DNA of 64,000 bases from Skermanella stibiiresistens SB22 (GTDB lineage: Bacteria > Pseudomonadota > Alphaproteobacteria > Azospirillales > Azospirillaceae), in NCBI RefSeq assembly GCF_000576635.1, contig NZ_AVFL01000005.1, positions 186,001 to 250,000 on the forward strand, read 5' to 3'. Each line of letters begins with the position of its first letter. The first letter of the stretch is position 1. Positions 18,252-26,923 of this stretch are shown here, piece after piece. Under the pieces are notes generated by a model. The model made no database searches, was not told the DNA's origin, and saw only the letters and a program-made list of their open reading frames with translations. The position numbers and the translations under genes were made by a program.

Positions 18252-18335
18252 GTAGGTCGGCTATGGCGCAGCGGCAGCCGAAATCACTCCCGACGCGCCT
18301 GCTTGTCGGATGCCGCTTCGCTTTATCCGACCTAC
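18252..18335. repeat. REP-like palindromic element, copy A (imperfect)
   Basis: Two roughly 30-base arms form an inverted repeat beginning GTAGGTCGG and ending CCGACCTAC, with about five mismatches, around a spacer containing ACTCCCGACGCGCCTGCTTG. The same spacer and arms occur at 43289-43367. It lies between the convergent receiver and RND permease genes and would fold into a long hairpin. No transposase is nearby. Confidence 0.85.
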
Positions 18336-18369
18336 GGCTGAAGGCGTTTGCCCGCGACACTCCGCCCGA

Positions 18370-21300
18370 TCACTCCGCCGGGTGCGGCTGAACGTGCGGG
18401 ATGGCGGGGGCGTCTTCCTGGAAGGGTCTCTTGCGCGCGATGTAGGTGTAGACCGTCGGCACCACGAACAGGGTCAGCAGCGTGCCCAGCAGCATGCCGC
18501 CGACGATCACGGCGCCGATCGCCTGACGGCTCTCGGCACCGGCGCCGGTCGCGAAGGCCAGCGGCACGGCACCCAGGACCATGGCGCCTGTCGTCATCAG
18601 GATCGGGCGAAGCCGCAGCACGGTGGACTGGATTACGGCGTCGCGCACGTCGACGCCCTGGCGCTGGAGCTGGTTGGCGAATTCGACGATCAGGATGCCG
18701 TGCTTGGTGATCAGTCCGACCAGCGTCACCAGCCCGATCTGGCTATAGACGTTCATGGTGGCGCCGGTCAGCTGGAGCGCCAGCAAGGCGCCGGTCATCG
18801 ACAGCGGGACGGTCAGCATGATCACGAAGGGATCGACGAAGCTCTCGAACTGCGCCGCCAGCACCAGATAGATGAAGGCCAGCGCCAGCACGAAGGTGAC
18901 GTAGAGGCCACTGCTCGACTCGCGGAATTCCCGACTCTGGCCCGAGTAGTCGACCTGCGCCGCCGCCGGCAGCGACCGTTCCGCCGCGGCGGTCAGGAAG
19001 GCCAGCCCCTCGCCCATCGTGTAGTTCGGCCCCAGCGTCGCGGTGATCGTGGCGGAGCGGAGCTTGTTGAAGTGGTTCAGCTCCTTCGGCGAGACCCGCT
19101 CCTCGATCCTGATCAGGTTGGCGAGGCTGATCATATCGCCCTTCTTGCCCCTGACATGGATCCTGGCGATGTCGTCCGGGTTGGTGCGGTCGACGCCGCC
19201 GACCTGGACAATCACGTCGTATTGCTTGCCGTTGCGTTTGAACCGGGTGACCTGCCGGCCACCCAGCAGGGTTTCCAGCGTCCGTCCGATGGTGTCGATC
19301 TCCAACCCCATGTCCGCCGCCTTGTCGCGGTCGAGCGAGATCTTCAGCTCCGGCTTGTTCAGCTTGAGGTCGGTGTCGATGTTGACCAAGCCGGGATTGG
19401 TCCGTGCCTCGGCTATCATCTTATCGACCATGCCCTGGAGGTCGCGGTAGGGCAGCGAGGTTTGGATGACGAACTGGATCGGCTTGTCGGTCGGGCTCTG
19501 CCCCAGCGACGGCGGGTTGACCGGAAAGGCCAGCGTGCCGGGCACGCCGAAGAACTTCGGCGCCAGTTGCTGGACGACCGTCTGCTGCTTGATGTCGCGG
19601 TCCTTCCAGTCGATCAGCCGGACGAAGGTGATGCCCTGGTTGACCACTGGGAAGCCGACGACCATGAAGAACTTCTCGACCACCGGCACCTGCTTGACGA
19701 AGCCTTCGAGCACGCGGGCGTAGCGGTCGGTGTACTCCATGGTCGAGCCTTCTGGCGCTATCACGATGCCGACGATGGTGCCGCGGTCCTCGGTCGGTGC
19801 CAGCTCCGACTTGATCTGGCCGAACAGGACGTAGCTGGCCGCCGCGACGCCGAGCCCGATCAGCACGATGACCGGCCGGGCCCGCAGCGACAGCCGCAGG
19901 ACCCAGCGGTAGCCGTTGGTCAGGCCGTTCAGGAAGCCCTCGATCAGGTTGTAGAAGAAGCCATGGCGCGCCTGATGCTTGAGCAGCTTGGAGCACATCA
20001 TCGGCGACAGCGTCAGCGCCACGAAGCCGGAGACCAGCACCGCGCTCGCCAGGGTCAGCGCGAACTCGGTGAACAGCCGCCCCGTGCGTCCGGTCTGGAA
20101 GCCGATCGGCGCGTACACCGCCGCCAGCGTGATGGTCATCGCGACCACCGCGAAACCGATCTCGCGCGAGCCCTGGAGGGCCGCGCGGAACGGCGGCATG
20201 CCCTCCTCGACGTGGCGGTAGATGTTCTCCAGCATGACGATGGCGTCGTCCACCACCAGCCCGATCGCCAGGACCATCGCCAGCAGGGTCAGCGTGTTGA
20301 TGCTGAAACCGAAGACGAACATGATCGCGAAGGTGCCGATCAGCGACACCGGGATGGTGACCAGCGGGATCAGGGTCGCGCGCAGCGACCGCAGGAAGAA
20401 GAAGATCACCAGCACGACCAGGACGATCGCTTCCAGGATCGTGTGGAACACGGCGTTGATCGACTCGGCGATGAAGACCGAGCTGTCATAGCCGATATCG
20501 ACGCTCATGCCGTCCGGTAGGGTCGACCGGATCACCGGCAGGGTCGTCTGCACCGCCTTGGAGACATCCAGCGGATTGGCGGTCGATTGCTTGACGACGC
20601 CCATCGCGACGGCGTTGCGGCCGTTGAACCGCGCCAGCACCCGCTCGTCCCGCGCGCCGATCTCGGCCCGTCCGACATCGCCCAGGCGGACCAGATAGCC
20701 CGATTCGTCACGCAGGATGACGTTCTCGAACTCGACCGGCGTCCGCATGTCGGTCTCGGACACGACGGTGAACTCGCGCTGGACGCTCTCCACCCGGCCC
20801 GCCGGGATCTCGATGTTCTGGCGGCGGAGCGCGGTCTCGACGTCCTGCGGCGTCACCTTGTAGGCGGCCATGCGGGTGGGGTCGAGCCAGATCCGCATGG
20901 CGTATTTGCGCTCGCCGAAGATGCGGATATCGGCGACGCCGGGCAGGTTCTGCAACCGGTCCTTGACGAAGCGGTCGGCGTAGTCGGTGACGTCCAGCGG
21001 CGTGTGGCGGTCGCTGGAGAAGGCCAGATAGATGATCGGCTGGGCGTCGGCCTCGACCTTGGCGATGACCGGCTCGTCGATCTCGTCCGGCAGGCCGCCG
21101 CGCACGCGTCCGACCCGGTCGCGCACGTCGTTGGCCGCGACGTCGACCTCGCGCGTGATGCGGAAGCGCACCGTGATCTGGCTGGTTTCCGACCGGCTGA
21201 TCGAGGACATCACGTCGATGCCCTCGATGCCGGCCAGACTTTCCTCCAGCGGCTGGGTCACTTGGCTCTCGACGATCTCGGCGCTGGCGCCCTGGTACTT

Positions 21301-21447
21301 GGTGGTCACCGTGACCACCGGCTCGTCGATCTTGGGATATTCGCGCACCGCCAACCGCTGATAGGCCACGATGCCGATCAGCAGCACCGTCAGGCTCATG
21401 ACGGTGGCGAGGACCGGGCGCCGGATGCTGAGTTCGGAGATTTGCAT
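18370..21447 (-). CDS. RND multidrug efflux permease, HAE-1 family
   Basis: The 1025-residue inner-membrane protein has the AcrB-like plan: N-terminal helix ISELSIRRPVLATVMSLTVL, a large periplasmic porter region, membrane helices 2-6 with the proton-relay pair D400-D401 in GLVVDDAIVMLENIY, then a second repeat. It exports drugs or other amphiphilic compounds with the adaptor encoded four bases upstream and an outer-membrane TolC-type channel encoded elsewhere. Length matches the family. A few codons such as TTG start alternatives were not needed. Confidence 0.93.
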   Translation of the reverse strand: MQISELSIRRPVLATVMSLTVLLIGIVAYQRLAVREYPKIDEPVVTVTTKYQGASAEIVESQVTQPLEESLAGIEGIDVMSSISRSETSQITVRFRITREVDVAANDVRDRVGRVRGGLPDEIDEPVIAKVEADAQPIIYLAFSSDRHTPLDVTDYADRFVKDRLQNLPGVADIRIFGERKYAMRIWLDPTRMAAYKVTPQDVETALRRQNIEIPAGRVESVQREFTVVSETDMRTPVEFENVILRDESGYLVRLGDVGRAEIGARDERVLARFNGRNAVAMGVVKQSTANPLDVSKAVQTTLPVIRSTLPDGMSVDIGYDSSVFIAESINAVFHTILEAIVLVVLVIFFFLRSLRATLIPLVTIPVSLIGTFAIMFVFGFSINTLTLLAMVLAIGLVVDDAIVMLENIYRHVEEGMPPFRAALQGSREIGFAVVAMTITLAAVYAPIGFQTGRTGRLFTEFALTLASAVLVSGFVALTLSPMMCSKLLKHQARHGFFYNLIEGFLNGLTNGYRWVLRLSLRARPVIVLIGLGVAAASYVLFGQIKSELAPTEDRGTIVGIVIAPEGSTMEYTDRYARVLEGFVKQVPVVEKFFMVVGFPVVNQGITFVRLIDWKDRDIKQQTVVQQLAPKFFGVPGTLAFPVNPPSLGQSPTDKPIQFVIQTSLPYRDLQGMVDKMIAEARTNPGLVNIDTDLKLNKPELKISLDRDKAADMGLEIDTIGRTLETLLGGRQVTRFKRNGKQYDVIVQVGGVDRTNPDDIARIHVRGKKGDMISLANLIRIEERVSPKELNHFNKLRSATITATLGPNYTMGEGLAFLTAAAERSLPAAAQVDYSGQSREFRESSSGLYVTFVLALAFIYLVLAAQFESFVDPFVIMLTVPLSMTGALLALQLTGATMNVYSQIGLVTLVGLITKHGILIVEFANQLQRQGVDVRDAVIQSTVLRLRPILMTTGAMVLGAVPLAFATGAGAESRQAIGAVIVGGMLLGTLLTLFVVPTVYTYIARKRPFQEDAPAIPHVQPHPAE

Positions 21448-21451
21448 GGGT

Positions 21452-22561
21452 TCAGCTCCCGGCCGCGGGCCCGACCGCTGGAACGATCGTGACCGGAACG
21501 CCGTCGCGGATCTTCAGATGCCCCGCCGTCACGATGATGTCGCCGGCGGACAGCCCGTCGACGATCTCGACCTTGGCGGCGCGGCGCTCGCCGGTGCGGA
21601 CCTTGACCCGCGTCACCTTGCCGTCCACCACCTTGAAGACGAACTGGTCGGCCCCGACCGAGACCATGGCCTCCTCGGGCACCAGGATGGAGTTCTTCCG
21701 GGTGGTCAGGGTCAGCGTCACGCGGGCGAACAGGCCAGGCCGCAGGACGTCGTCGGTGTTGGGCACGCGGGCGCGGATGTTGACGCTGCGGCCATTGACA
21801 TCAACCAGCGGGTCGATCGCGTAGACGGTGCCGGCGAACTGACGGTCGGGCACCGCGTCGACCGTGATCGCCAGCGTCTGGCCGTTCCGCACGGTCGGCA
21901 GGTAAAGCTCCGGCACCCGGAAATCCAGCTTGAGGGTATCGACGGCCTCGAGGTTGACGATCTCCTTGCCGGACTGGACCACGTCGCCGACACTGACCCG
22001 GCGCAGGCCGAGCACACCGTCGAATGGCGCCAGCAGTTCCAGCTTCGCGAGCTGGGCGCGGGCCAGCGACACCGACGCCTCGTCCGCCAGCAGCTTGGCG
22101 CGGGCCTGGTCACGGGCGCGGGCGCTGCCGGAGCCCTGGCGGTACAGCTCGTCGGCGCGGTCGGCCTCGGTCTTGCTGAGGTTGAGGCTGGCCATCGCCT
22201 GTTCCAGCGTCGCCCTGGCGATGGCGTCGTCCAGCCGCAGCATCACCGTGCCCTTGCGTATCCGCTGGCCCTCGCCGAATCGGATCTCGGTAATCCTGCC
22301 CGCCACCTCGGGCCGCATGATCACCGACTCGTCGGAGAACAGGGTGCCGACGGAGGTCACCGTGCGCGACACGTCGCCGATATCGACCGTCCGCGCCTCG
22401 ACGGGGATGCCACCGGGCGGCCCGCCCCCTCCTGGGGCGCCACCACCGGGAGCCTTGGCGGCGGTCATGCCCGCGCCTTGGTGGACGGTGAAATACCAGT
22501 AGGCCCCACCGCCGAGCCCCAGCAGGGCGACGAGGATGACCAGACGCGCGAACAGCTTCAT
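21452..22561 (-). CDS. RND efflux periplasmic adaptor (membrane fusion protein)
   Basis: The 369-residue HlyD/AcrA-type protein starts at the ATG of MKLFARLVILVALLGLGG, a single membrane anchor, then a Gly/Pro-rich linker (GGGAPGGGGPPGG) and barrel-sandwich, helical hairpin (DAIARATLEQAMASLNLSK and following) and beta-barrel domains. A longer open frame upstream has no signal or family similarity. The gene is the first of a two-gene operon with the permease; dyads at 22607-22640 upstream could be operators, but no adjacent regulator gene exists. Confidence 0.92.
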   Translation of the reverse strand: MKLFARLVILVALLGLGGGAYWYFTVHQGAGMTAAKAPGGGAPGGGGPPGGIPVEARTVDIGDVSRTVTSVGTLFSDESVIMRPEVAGRITEIRFGEGQRIRKGTVMLRLDDAIARATLEQAMASLNLSKTEADRADELYRQGSGSARARDQARAKLLADEASVSLARAQLAKLELLAPFDGVLGLRRVSVGDVVQSGKEIVNLEAVDTLKLDFRVPELYLPTVRNGQTLAITVDAVPDRQFAGTVYAIDPLVDVNGRSVNIRARVPNTDDVLRPGLFARVTLTLTTRKNSILVPEEAMVSVGADQFVFKVVDGKVTRVKVRTGERRAAKVEIVDGLSAGDIIVTAGHLKIRDGVPVTIVPAVGPAAGS

Positions 22562-22747
22562 GACTCTCGATCCGGCCGCGCCCGGCCCGGTCCCTCTGCC
22601 GATGATACCCAAAAAGGGTGCGTACGAAACTGTCCGCACCTCTTTACTAAAATGATCATGGCTTTTTCGGAACACGAAGTCGAGCGCGCCGATCAATAAT
22701 GAACTAACGCAACTATTGGCGACACGTCAGGGTTGGCTCCAGAGGCT

Positions 22748-24082
22748 TCACGTGAACAACTCGTCCAACTCGCGGTAGTCGGGCGGTCTGACGTCGAGCG
22801 GCGTTCCCGCGCGAAGCACCGTACGGTCGGATTGCGGCCGTGACAGCAGCTCGCTGTAGGTTCGTGCCCGGAACACGATCAGGTCGGCGGCACGGCCATC
22901 TCCGATCAAGCCCATGTCATCGAGTCGCATGATGTGGGCGGGGGTCGCCGCCGTGGCGCGCGGCCAATCGCCGAAGGGCCGATCCAGGTGCAGGATCCGG
23001 GTCGCCTCGCGATGGACCTCGACCATGTCATGGTCGCCATAGCCGTAGAACGGGTCGCGGCAATTGTCGGACGCCACCGCCACCGGAATGCCGCGCGCCC
23101 GCATTTCGTGAAGTAGGGTGACGCCGCGCCAACGGGGCGTGCGGCCCGGCACCCGATCCTGGAGATAGAGATTGCACATGGGCAGGGTCACCACCGCCAG
23201 CCCGGCTTCCGCCACCAGGTCGAGCGTGGCGAGCGCCTGGTCTGGATCCTGGGTGGCGAGGCTGCAGCAATGGCCGCACAGGACCCGCCCTTGGAATTCG
23301 GCGCGAAGGACCGCTTGGGCGATGTGGCGGAGGCTCTCGGCCGAGGGGTCGTCCGTCTCGTCCACATGGAAATCGACATCGAGCCCGCGCTCCGCCGCCA
23401 GCGCGAACAGCCGGTCCAGGGCGGTGTCGATCCCGGGGATCATGTAGCTGACACAGCCGAGCACCCCACCGTGGCGCGCCACCAGATCGGCGATCCGGAC
23501 GCCTTCATCCGTCAGGTAGGTCTCGATCATGACCAGCGAGACCGCTTGGAGCGTGATCCTGCCGGCCCAGCGGTCGCGCGCCTCGGCGAACACTGGCCAC
23601 GAGATGTCGGCTTGAGGGCCTTGCGAGTCGAGATGGGTGCGGATGGCCGCCGTGCCGTGAGCGTGGCCGCATTTCAGACCGAACTCCATGCGGGCGGCCA
23701 CGTCGCGGGCGCTCCAATGGGCCTCGCGGTCGCGCGCGACGGCGTCGAGGGCACCTTTGAAGGTCCCGTCGGGGTTCTCTTGGCGCGGCCAGATGTGGCC
23801 CTTGTCGAGATGGGTGTGGATGTCGACCGGGCACGGCCAGACGATACCGTGCTCCAGGTTGAAGCCGGGACCGCAGCAGGGTGCGGTTCCTTCAGGCAGC
23901 ACGGCGGCGACCGCGCCGTTCTCGATCCTGATGTCGACCGGTACCAGATCGTCGCGACCGGCCCCGGCCGCGATCCCAGGTAATGGATCGGCGAGCAGGG
24001 ATAACGGCACGGTGGCCTTCTTCAGCCAGAACTTGGCGCCGGGAGATGGGCCGGCGAAGCATTTCTGGAAAGGGATCGGCAT
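22748..24082 (-). CDS. codA: Cytosine deaminase-like metal-dependent amidohydrolase
   Basis: The 444-residue enzyme has the amidohydrolase metal site H89-T-H91 in DIHTHLDKG, the catalytic HVDETDD (H239, E242), H271 in CGHCCSLA and D339 in VASDNCRDPFYGYGDHDMVEV. This set matches the cytosine deaminase branch (CodA), which deaminates cytosine and can act on creatinine or other cyclic amidines. Start at ATG 24082; the longer frame begins with TTG. It lies downstream of the creatininase-family gene on the same strand, 426 bases away. The exact substrate is uncertain. Confidence 0.8.
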   Translation of the reverse strand: MPIPFQKCFAGPSPGAKFWLKKATVPLSLLADPLPGIAAGAGRDDLVPVDIRIENGAVAAVLPEGTAPCCGPGFNLEHGIVWPCPVDIHTHLDKGHIWPRQENPDGTFKGALDAVARDREAHWSARDVAARMEFGLKCGHAHGTAAIRTHLDSQGPQADISWPVFAEARDRWAGRITLQAVSLVMIETYLTDEGVRIADLVARHGGVLGCVSYMIPGIDTALDRLFALAAERGLDVDFHVDETDDPSAESLRHIAQAVLRAEFQGRVLCGHCCSLATQDPDQALATLDLVAEAGLAVVTLPMCNLYLQDRVPGRTPRWRGVTLLHEMRARGIPVAVASDNCRDPFYGYGDHDMVEVHREATRILHLDRPFGDWPRATAATPAHIMRLDDMGLIGDGRAADLIVFRARTYSELLSRPQSDRTVLRAGTPLDVRPPDYRELDELFT

Positions 24083-24508
24083 GATCGGCGACCGTTCTCT
24101 CAAGCGGATGCTGAAGCGCTCTCGGCATCATGCATATCACGATACCCGGCGAATTTCGGGAAAAGAGGGCCCGGAAGATCAAAACTGGGAAAAGAGGGGG
24201 ACGGGTTCCAATGCGGAGGGGACCAAGATCCCGCCCCCCTAGAGTGACTGGTCAGGGATTGCCGGACCGTGGAATAATCCCCGCCTACCGGGGCGATCCT
24301 GTTTCCACGTGTCTGGCGCATGTCCCTAGTTCGTGAAATCCGGCGCGGCGCACTTGACGCCGCCATTCGTATTCTCAGCAAAAGCCGTACCACGACGTCT
24401 TCGCCGGCCGCTCTCGGGTGCACGCGATGCTTCCCCGCACCCAGCGCACGAAAAAGCGGCGCCGCATCAACGGTTGTGCAAAAATGAGGCACGCGCCCGC
24501 CCAACCGG
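24083..24508. other. 426-base intergenic region with repeats and a two-tier hairpin
   Basis: No convincing gene is present. It holds a direct repeat GGGAAAAGAGGG (24158-24169 and 24187-24198), complementary G- and C-rich tracts at 24195-24204 and 24229-24238, and a two-tier inverted repeat at 24269-24308 with CCCCG/CGGGG inside GTGGAA/TTCCAC. On the minus strand this would be the leader of the cytosine-deaminase-like gene or the trailer of the creatininase gene. No known riboswitch class was recognised. Confidence 0.4.
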
Positions 24509-25315
24509 TCACACCCGATCGCGCAACGCGTCCAGCGGAAAGCGCTCGACCTCACCCAGCAGCTCGACAAGGCAGCGGGCGGCGTGGTCGACCAGCTTGG
24601 CGCCACGCTCGGCGTCAGCGTCCGTGGCGTCACCGCAGACGCCGAACAGGTTGAGGTCCTGGCTTTGCCAGCCGAACCCGACCTTGCCCTCCGGCGTCAG
24701 GTATTTGAACTCCTGCTCCATCTCGATGCTCAGGCTATCGAACTTCCGACGCTCGGCGGGGCGGACCAGATCGGGGCGTAGGTGAAGCATCATCGAGGTT
24801 TCGATGGCGCCGCCATGGATCCCGTGGACCACCTCCGATGGCGGGAACAAGCCCTCCGGTAGGCCGGGGCTAAACCAGTCACAGGTCACCACGAACATCT
24901 TCAAACGGACCCGCAGGTCGCGCGCCACGATGGCCATGATCTGGGGCTGGCCACCATGGCTGTTGAACAGGACCAGCTTGCGGATGCCGGCGCGGTGGAC
25001 GCTCTCGCCGACCTCGGTCCAGACGCGGATCAGCGTCTCGGCGGAAAGGGTCAGCGTGCCGGGAAAGGCTTGGTGCTCGTCGGATTTTCCGACCGGTAGC
25101 ATGGGTAGGACAAGCACGGAGAGGTCCGGAGGGATCAACGGGACGGCGCGGGCGATGATACCCGCGTTTATGGCACTGTCGACCCAGACCGAAAGGTGCG
25201 GCCCATGCTGCTCCACGGCGCCCACCGGCAGCACGGCGATGGTGTGTTCGGCATCCAGCGCCGCGAATTCCTTGGTCGTCAACTCATGCCAGTAACGGCT
25301 CCGCGGCACCGACAT
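24509..25315 (-). CDS. Creatininase-family hydrolase
   Basis: The 268-residue protein has the creatininase metal-site signature VGAVEQHGPHLSVWVD (E35, H37, D46), SDEHQAFPGTLTLS, NSHGGQPQ and HGGAIETSMML. Family members open cyclic or amide bonds: creatinine amidohydrolase, or hydrolases in riboflavin and mycofactocin-type pathways. Start at ATG 25315, seven bases after GGAGG; another ATG 18 bases upstream is less well placed. It is co-oriented with the cytosine-deaminase-like gene; together they may act on cyclic ureides or creatinine-like compounds, which is inference. Confidence 0.83.
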   Translation of the reverse strand: MSVPRSRYWHELTTKEFAALDAEHTIAVLPVGAVEQHGPHLSVWVDSAINAGIIARAVPLIPPDLSVLVLPMLPVGKSDEHQAFPGTLTLSAETLIRVWTEVGESVHRAGIRKLVLFNSHGGQPQIMAIVARDLRVRLKMFVVTCDWFSPGLPEGLFPPSEVVHGIHGGAIETSMMLHLRPDLVRPAERRKFDSLSIEMEQEFKYLTPEGKVGFGWQSQDLNLFGVCGDATDADAERGAKLVDHAARCLVELLGEVERFPLDALRDRV

Positions 25316-25593
25316 GGTGCGTTCCTCCCCCATTCGAGATCGTCTTGGTCCCGTTCGTCTTCAAGGAGCATGCCAAAGGTGGAGGCGTCCAGCAGGGGGT
25401 GGCCGCGGGAGGCCGCATCGCGAGGGTGACTTGGTTCACACCGAAAACCCGCGCGGTGTGGGCTGGTTTACAGGCCCAAGCCCTGGGATTGGTTAGGGTT
25501 TGTTCATCGAGACGGCGACGGAAGACAACGGCAGCCGCCTCCAACCTGAACCTGAACAACCCAACCAAACCAACCCGATAAGGAGCCATCGTC

Positions 25594-25920
25594 ATGATCC
25601 GCATCACCACCGCCGCCCTGGTCGCCGTCTCCCTGTTCACCGGTTCCCTGGTCATCAGCCCCGCGATGGCGCAGCAGCGCGGCGGCGTCCAGATCGGCGG
25701 CAACGCCACGGTCATCGGCCTCGCCAACAACGCGGTCAACGCCGCGACCGGCTTCCTGGCCAAGGCCGACCAGAACATCGGCTCGATCAAGGGCAACGTC
25801 GAGGTCAAGGGCAACGCCACCGTGATCGGCCTCGCCAACAACGCCGTCAACGCCTCCACCGGCTTCCTCTCCAACGCCTGCCAGACGGTCGGGGGCATCA
25901 ATTCCGAAGCCGGCTGCTGA
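25594..25920 (+). CDS. Small secreted protein with two near-identical repeats, unknown function
   Basis: The 108-residue protein starts eight bases after AAGGAG and has a clear signal peptide ending AMAQQ (about residue 26). The mature 80 residues are two units, each holding GNATVIGLANNAVNA followed by A/S-TGFL. The second ends with the only two cysteines (NACQ and the C-terminal C), which could form a disulfide. The 60-base core is also strongly conserved at DNA level, so the duplication is recent or homogenised. The Asn/Ala/Val/Gly pattern suggests stacked beta strands as in surface or amyloid-like proteins, but it is not a curlin repeat. It is a single-gene unit with its own terminator. 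No family was recognised. Confidence 0.75.
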   Translation: MIRITTAALVAVSLFTGSLVISPAMAQQRGGVQIGGNATVIGLANNAVNAATGFLAKADQNIGSIKGNVEVKGNATVIGLANNAVNASTGFLSNACQTVGGINSEAGC

Positions 25921-25971
25921 GCGGCGGAGGGCCCGCCACAGATCCCGGAAACCAAACCACCCAGCCAGGGA

Positions 25972-26004
25972 GCGGCGGAGGTCACACCTCCGCCGCTTCT
26001 TTTC
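25972..26004 (+). terminator. Rho-independent terminator after the small secreted protein
   Basis: GCGGCGGAGGT and ACCTCCGCCGC form a perfect 11-bp stem with a 3-base loop, followed by TTCTTTTCCTTTC. It follows the small secreted protein gene and fits a strongly expressed monocistronic unit. Confidence 0.8.
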
Positions 26005-26109
26005 CTTTCTTCGAACTCGACATCAGGGCAATCTGAGTCATCTTCGCCATCGAACGCACGCCTTGACCAGCATGGTCGCGGCCAAGGTGCCATACGCAAA
26101 GAAACCGGG

Positions 26110-26883
26110 ATGCTGATCGCGCAGATCTCCGACCTGCACGTGACCGAGCCGGGCGAACTGGCCGCCGGCCGGATCGATACCGCCACCGCCCTGGCCACGA
26201 CGGTGGCGCGGCTCAACGCGCTTCGGCCCCGGCCGGATCTCGTCGTCATCACCGGCGACCTCGCCAATGGACCCCATCCGGGAGAGTACGAGGCGTTGGC
26301 CCGGTTGCTGGCGCCGCTGGAACCGCCCTGGTGCGCCATTCCCGGCAACCACGACGACCGAGACGGATTGCGGCGTCTGTGCGCGGGCCAGCCCTGGCTG
26401 CCGCCCGAAGGGCCCTATTTCCAATACGTGATCGACCATCTTCCGGTGCGCGTGATCGCGCTGGACACGCTGGTGCCCGGTGAAACCTCGGGATTGCTGT
26501 GCGGGCGGCGGACCGAGTGGCTGGAGCGGAGGCTTTCGGAGTCGGACGGCAGGCCCACCGTGCTCCTGATGCACCATCCGCCGCACGAGGTCGGCGTGCG
26601 CTTCATGGACGCGCTGCGCTGCTTCGGCACGGAGCGCCTGGGGGCGCTGGTCGGGAAGCATCCCGAGATCGAGCGCATCCTGTGCGGCCATGTCCATCGT
26701 CCGACGCAGGTCCGCTGGCACGGCACGATCTCCAGCACGGCGCCCAGCGCCGCTTTCCTGTTCGCGCTCGATCTCGATCCCGAGGCGCCGGCGGCGGTGT
26801 CGCCGGAACCGCCCGCCATGGCGCTCCACCTGTGGCGCCACGGTCATGGCATCGTCAGCCATCTCGTTCCGATAAGCCCCTGA
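26110..26883 (+). CDS. Calcineurin-like (class III cyclic nucleotide) phosphodiesterase
   Basis: The 257-residue enzyme has all metallophosphoesterase motifs in order: SDLHV, TGDLANG, GNHDDRDG, LMHHPP and GHVHRP. This set and the length match CpdA/GpdQ-type enzymes, which hydrolyse 3',5'-cyclic AMP or glycerophosphodiesters in the cytoplasm with two metal ions. No signal peptide. Its substrate is not determined by the sequence alone. It precedes the SDR gene by 40 bases on the same strand and may share its transcript. Confidence 0.88.
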   Translation: MLIAQISDLHVTEPGELAAGRIDTATALATTVARLNALRPRPDLVVITGDLANGPHPGEYEALARLLAPLEPPWCAIPGNHDDRDGLRRLCAGQPWLPPEGPYFQYVIDHLPVRVIALDTLVPGETSGLLCGRRTEWLERRLSESDGRPTVLLMHHPPHEVGVRFMDALRCFGTERLGALVGKHPEIERILCGHVHRPTQVRWHGTISSTAPSAAFLFALDLDPEAPAAVSPEPPAMALHLWRHGHGIVSHLVPISP

Positions 26884-26923
26884 AGACGCTTGCCAGCCGG
26901 TGGCGGCGGGTTAGATTGACGCC

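Noticed and set aside
18310-20520. 736-codon plus-strand frame
   Set aside because: Antisense to the RND permease, with low-complexity His/Gln/Asp composition.
24083-24508. Known riboswitch ahead of the amidohydrolase gene
   Set aside because: Hairpins are present but do not match any riboswitch consensus that I can recognise.
26038-26862. 274-codon minus-strand frame
   Set aside because: Shadow of the phosphodiesterase gene.
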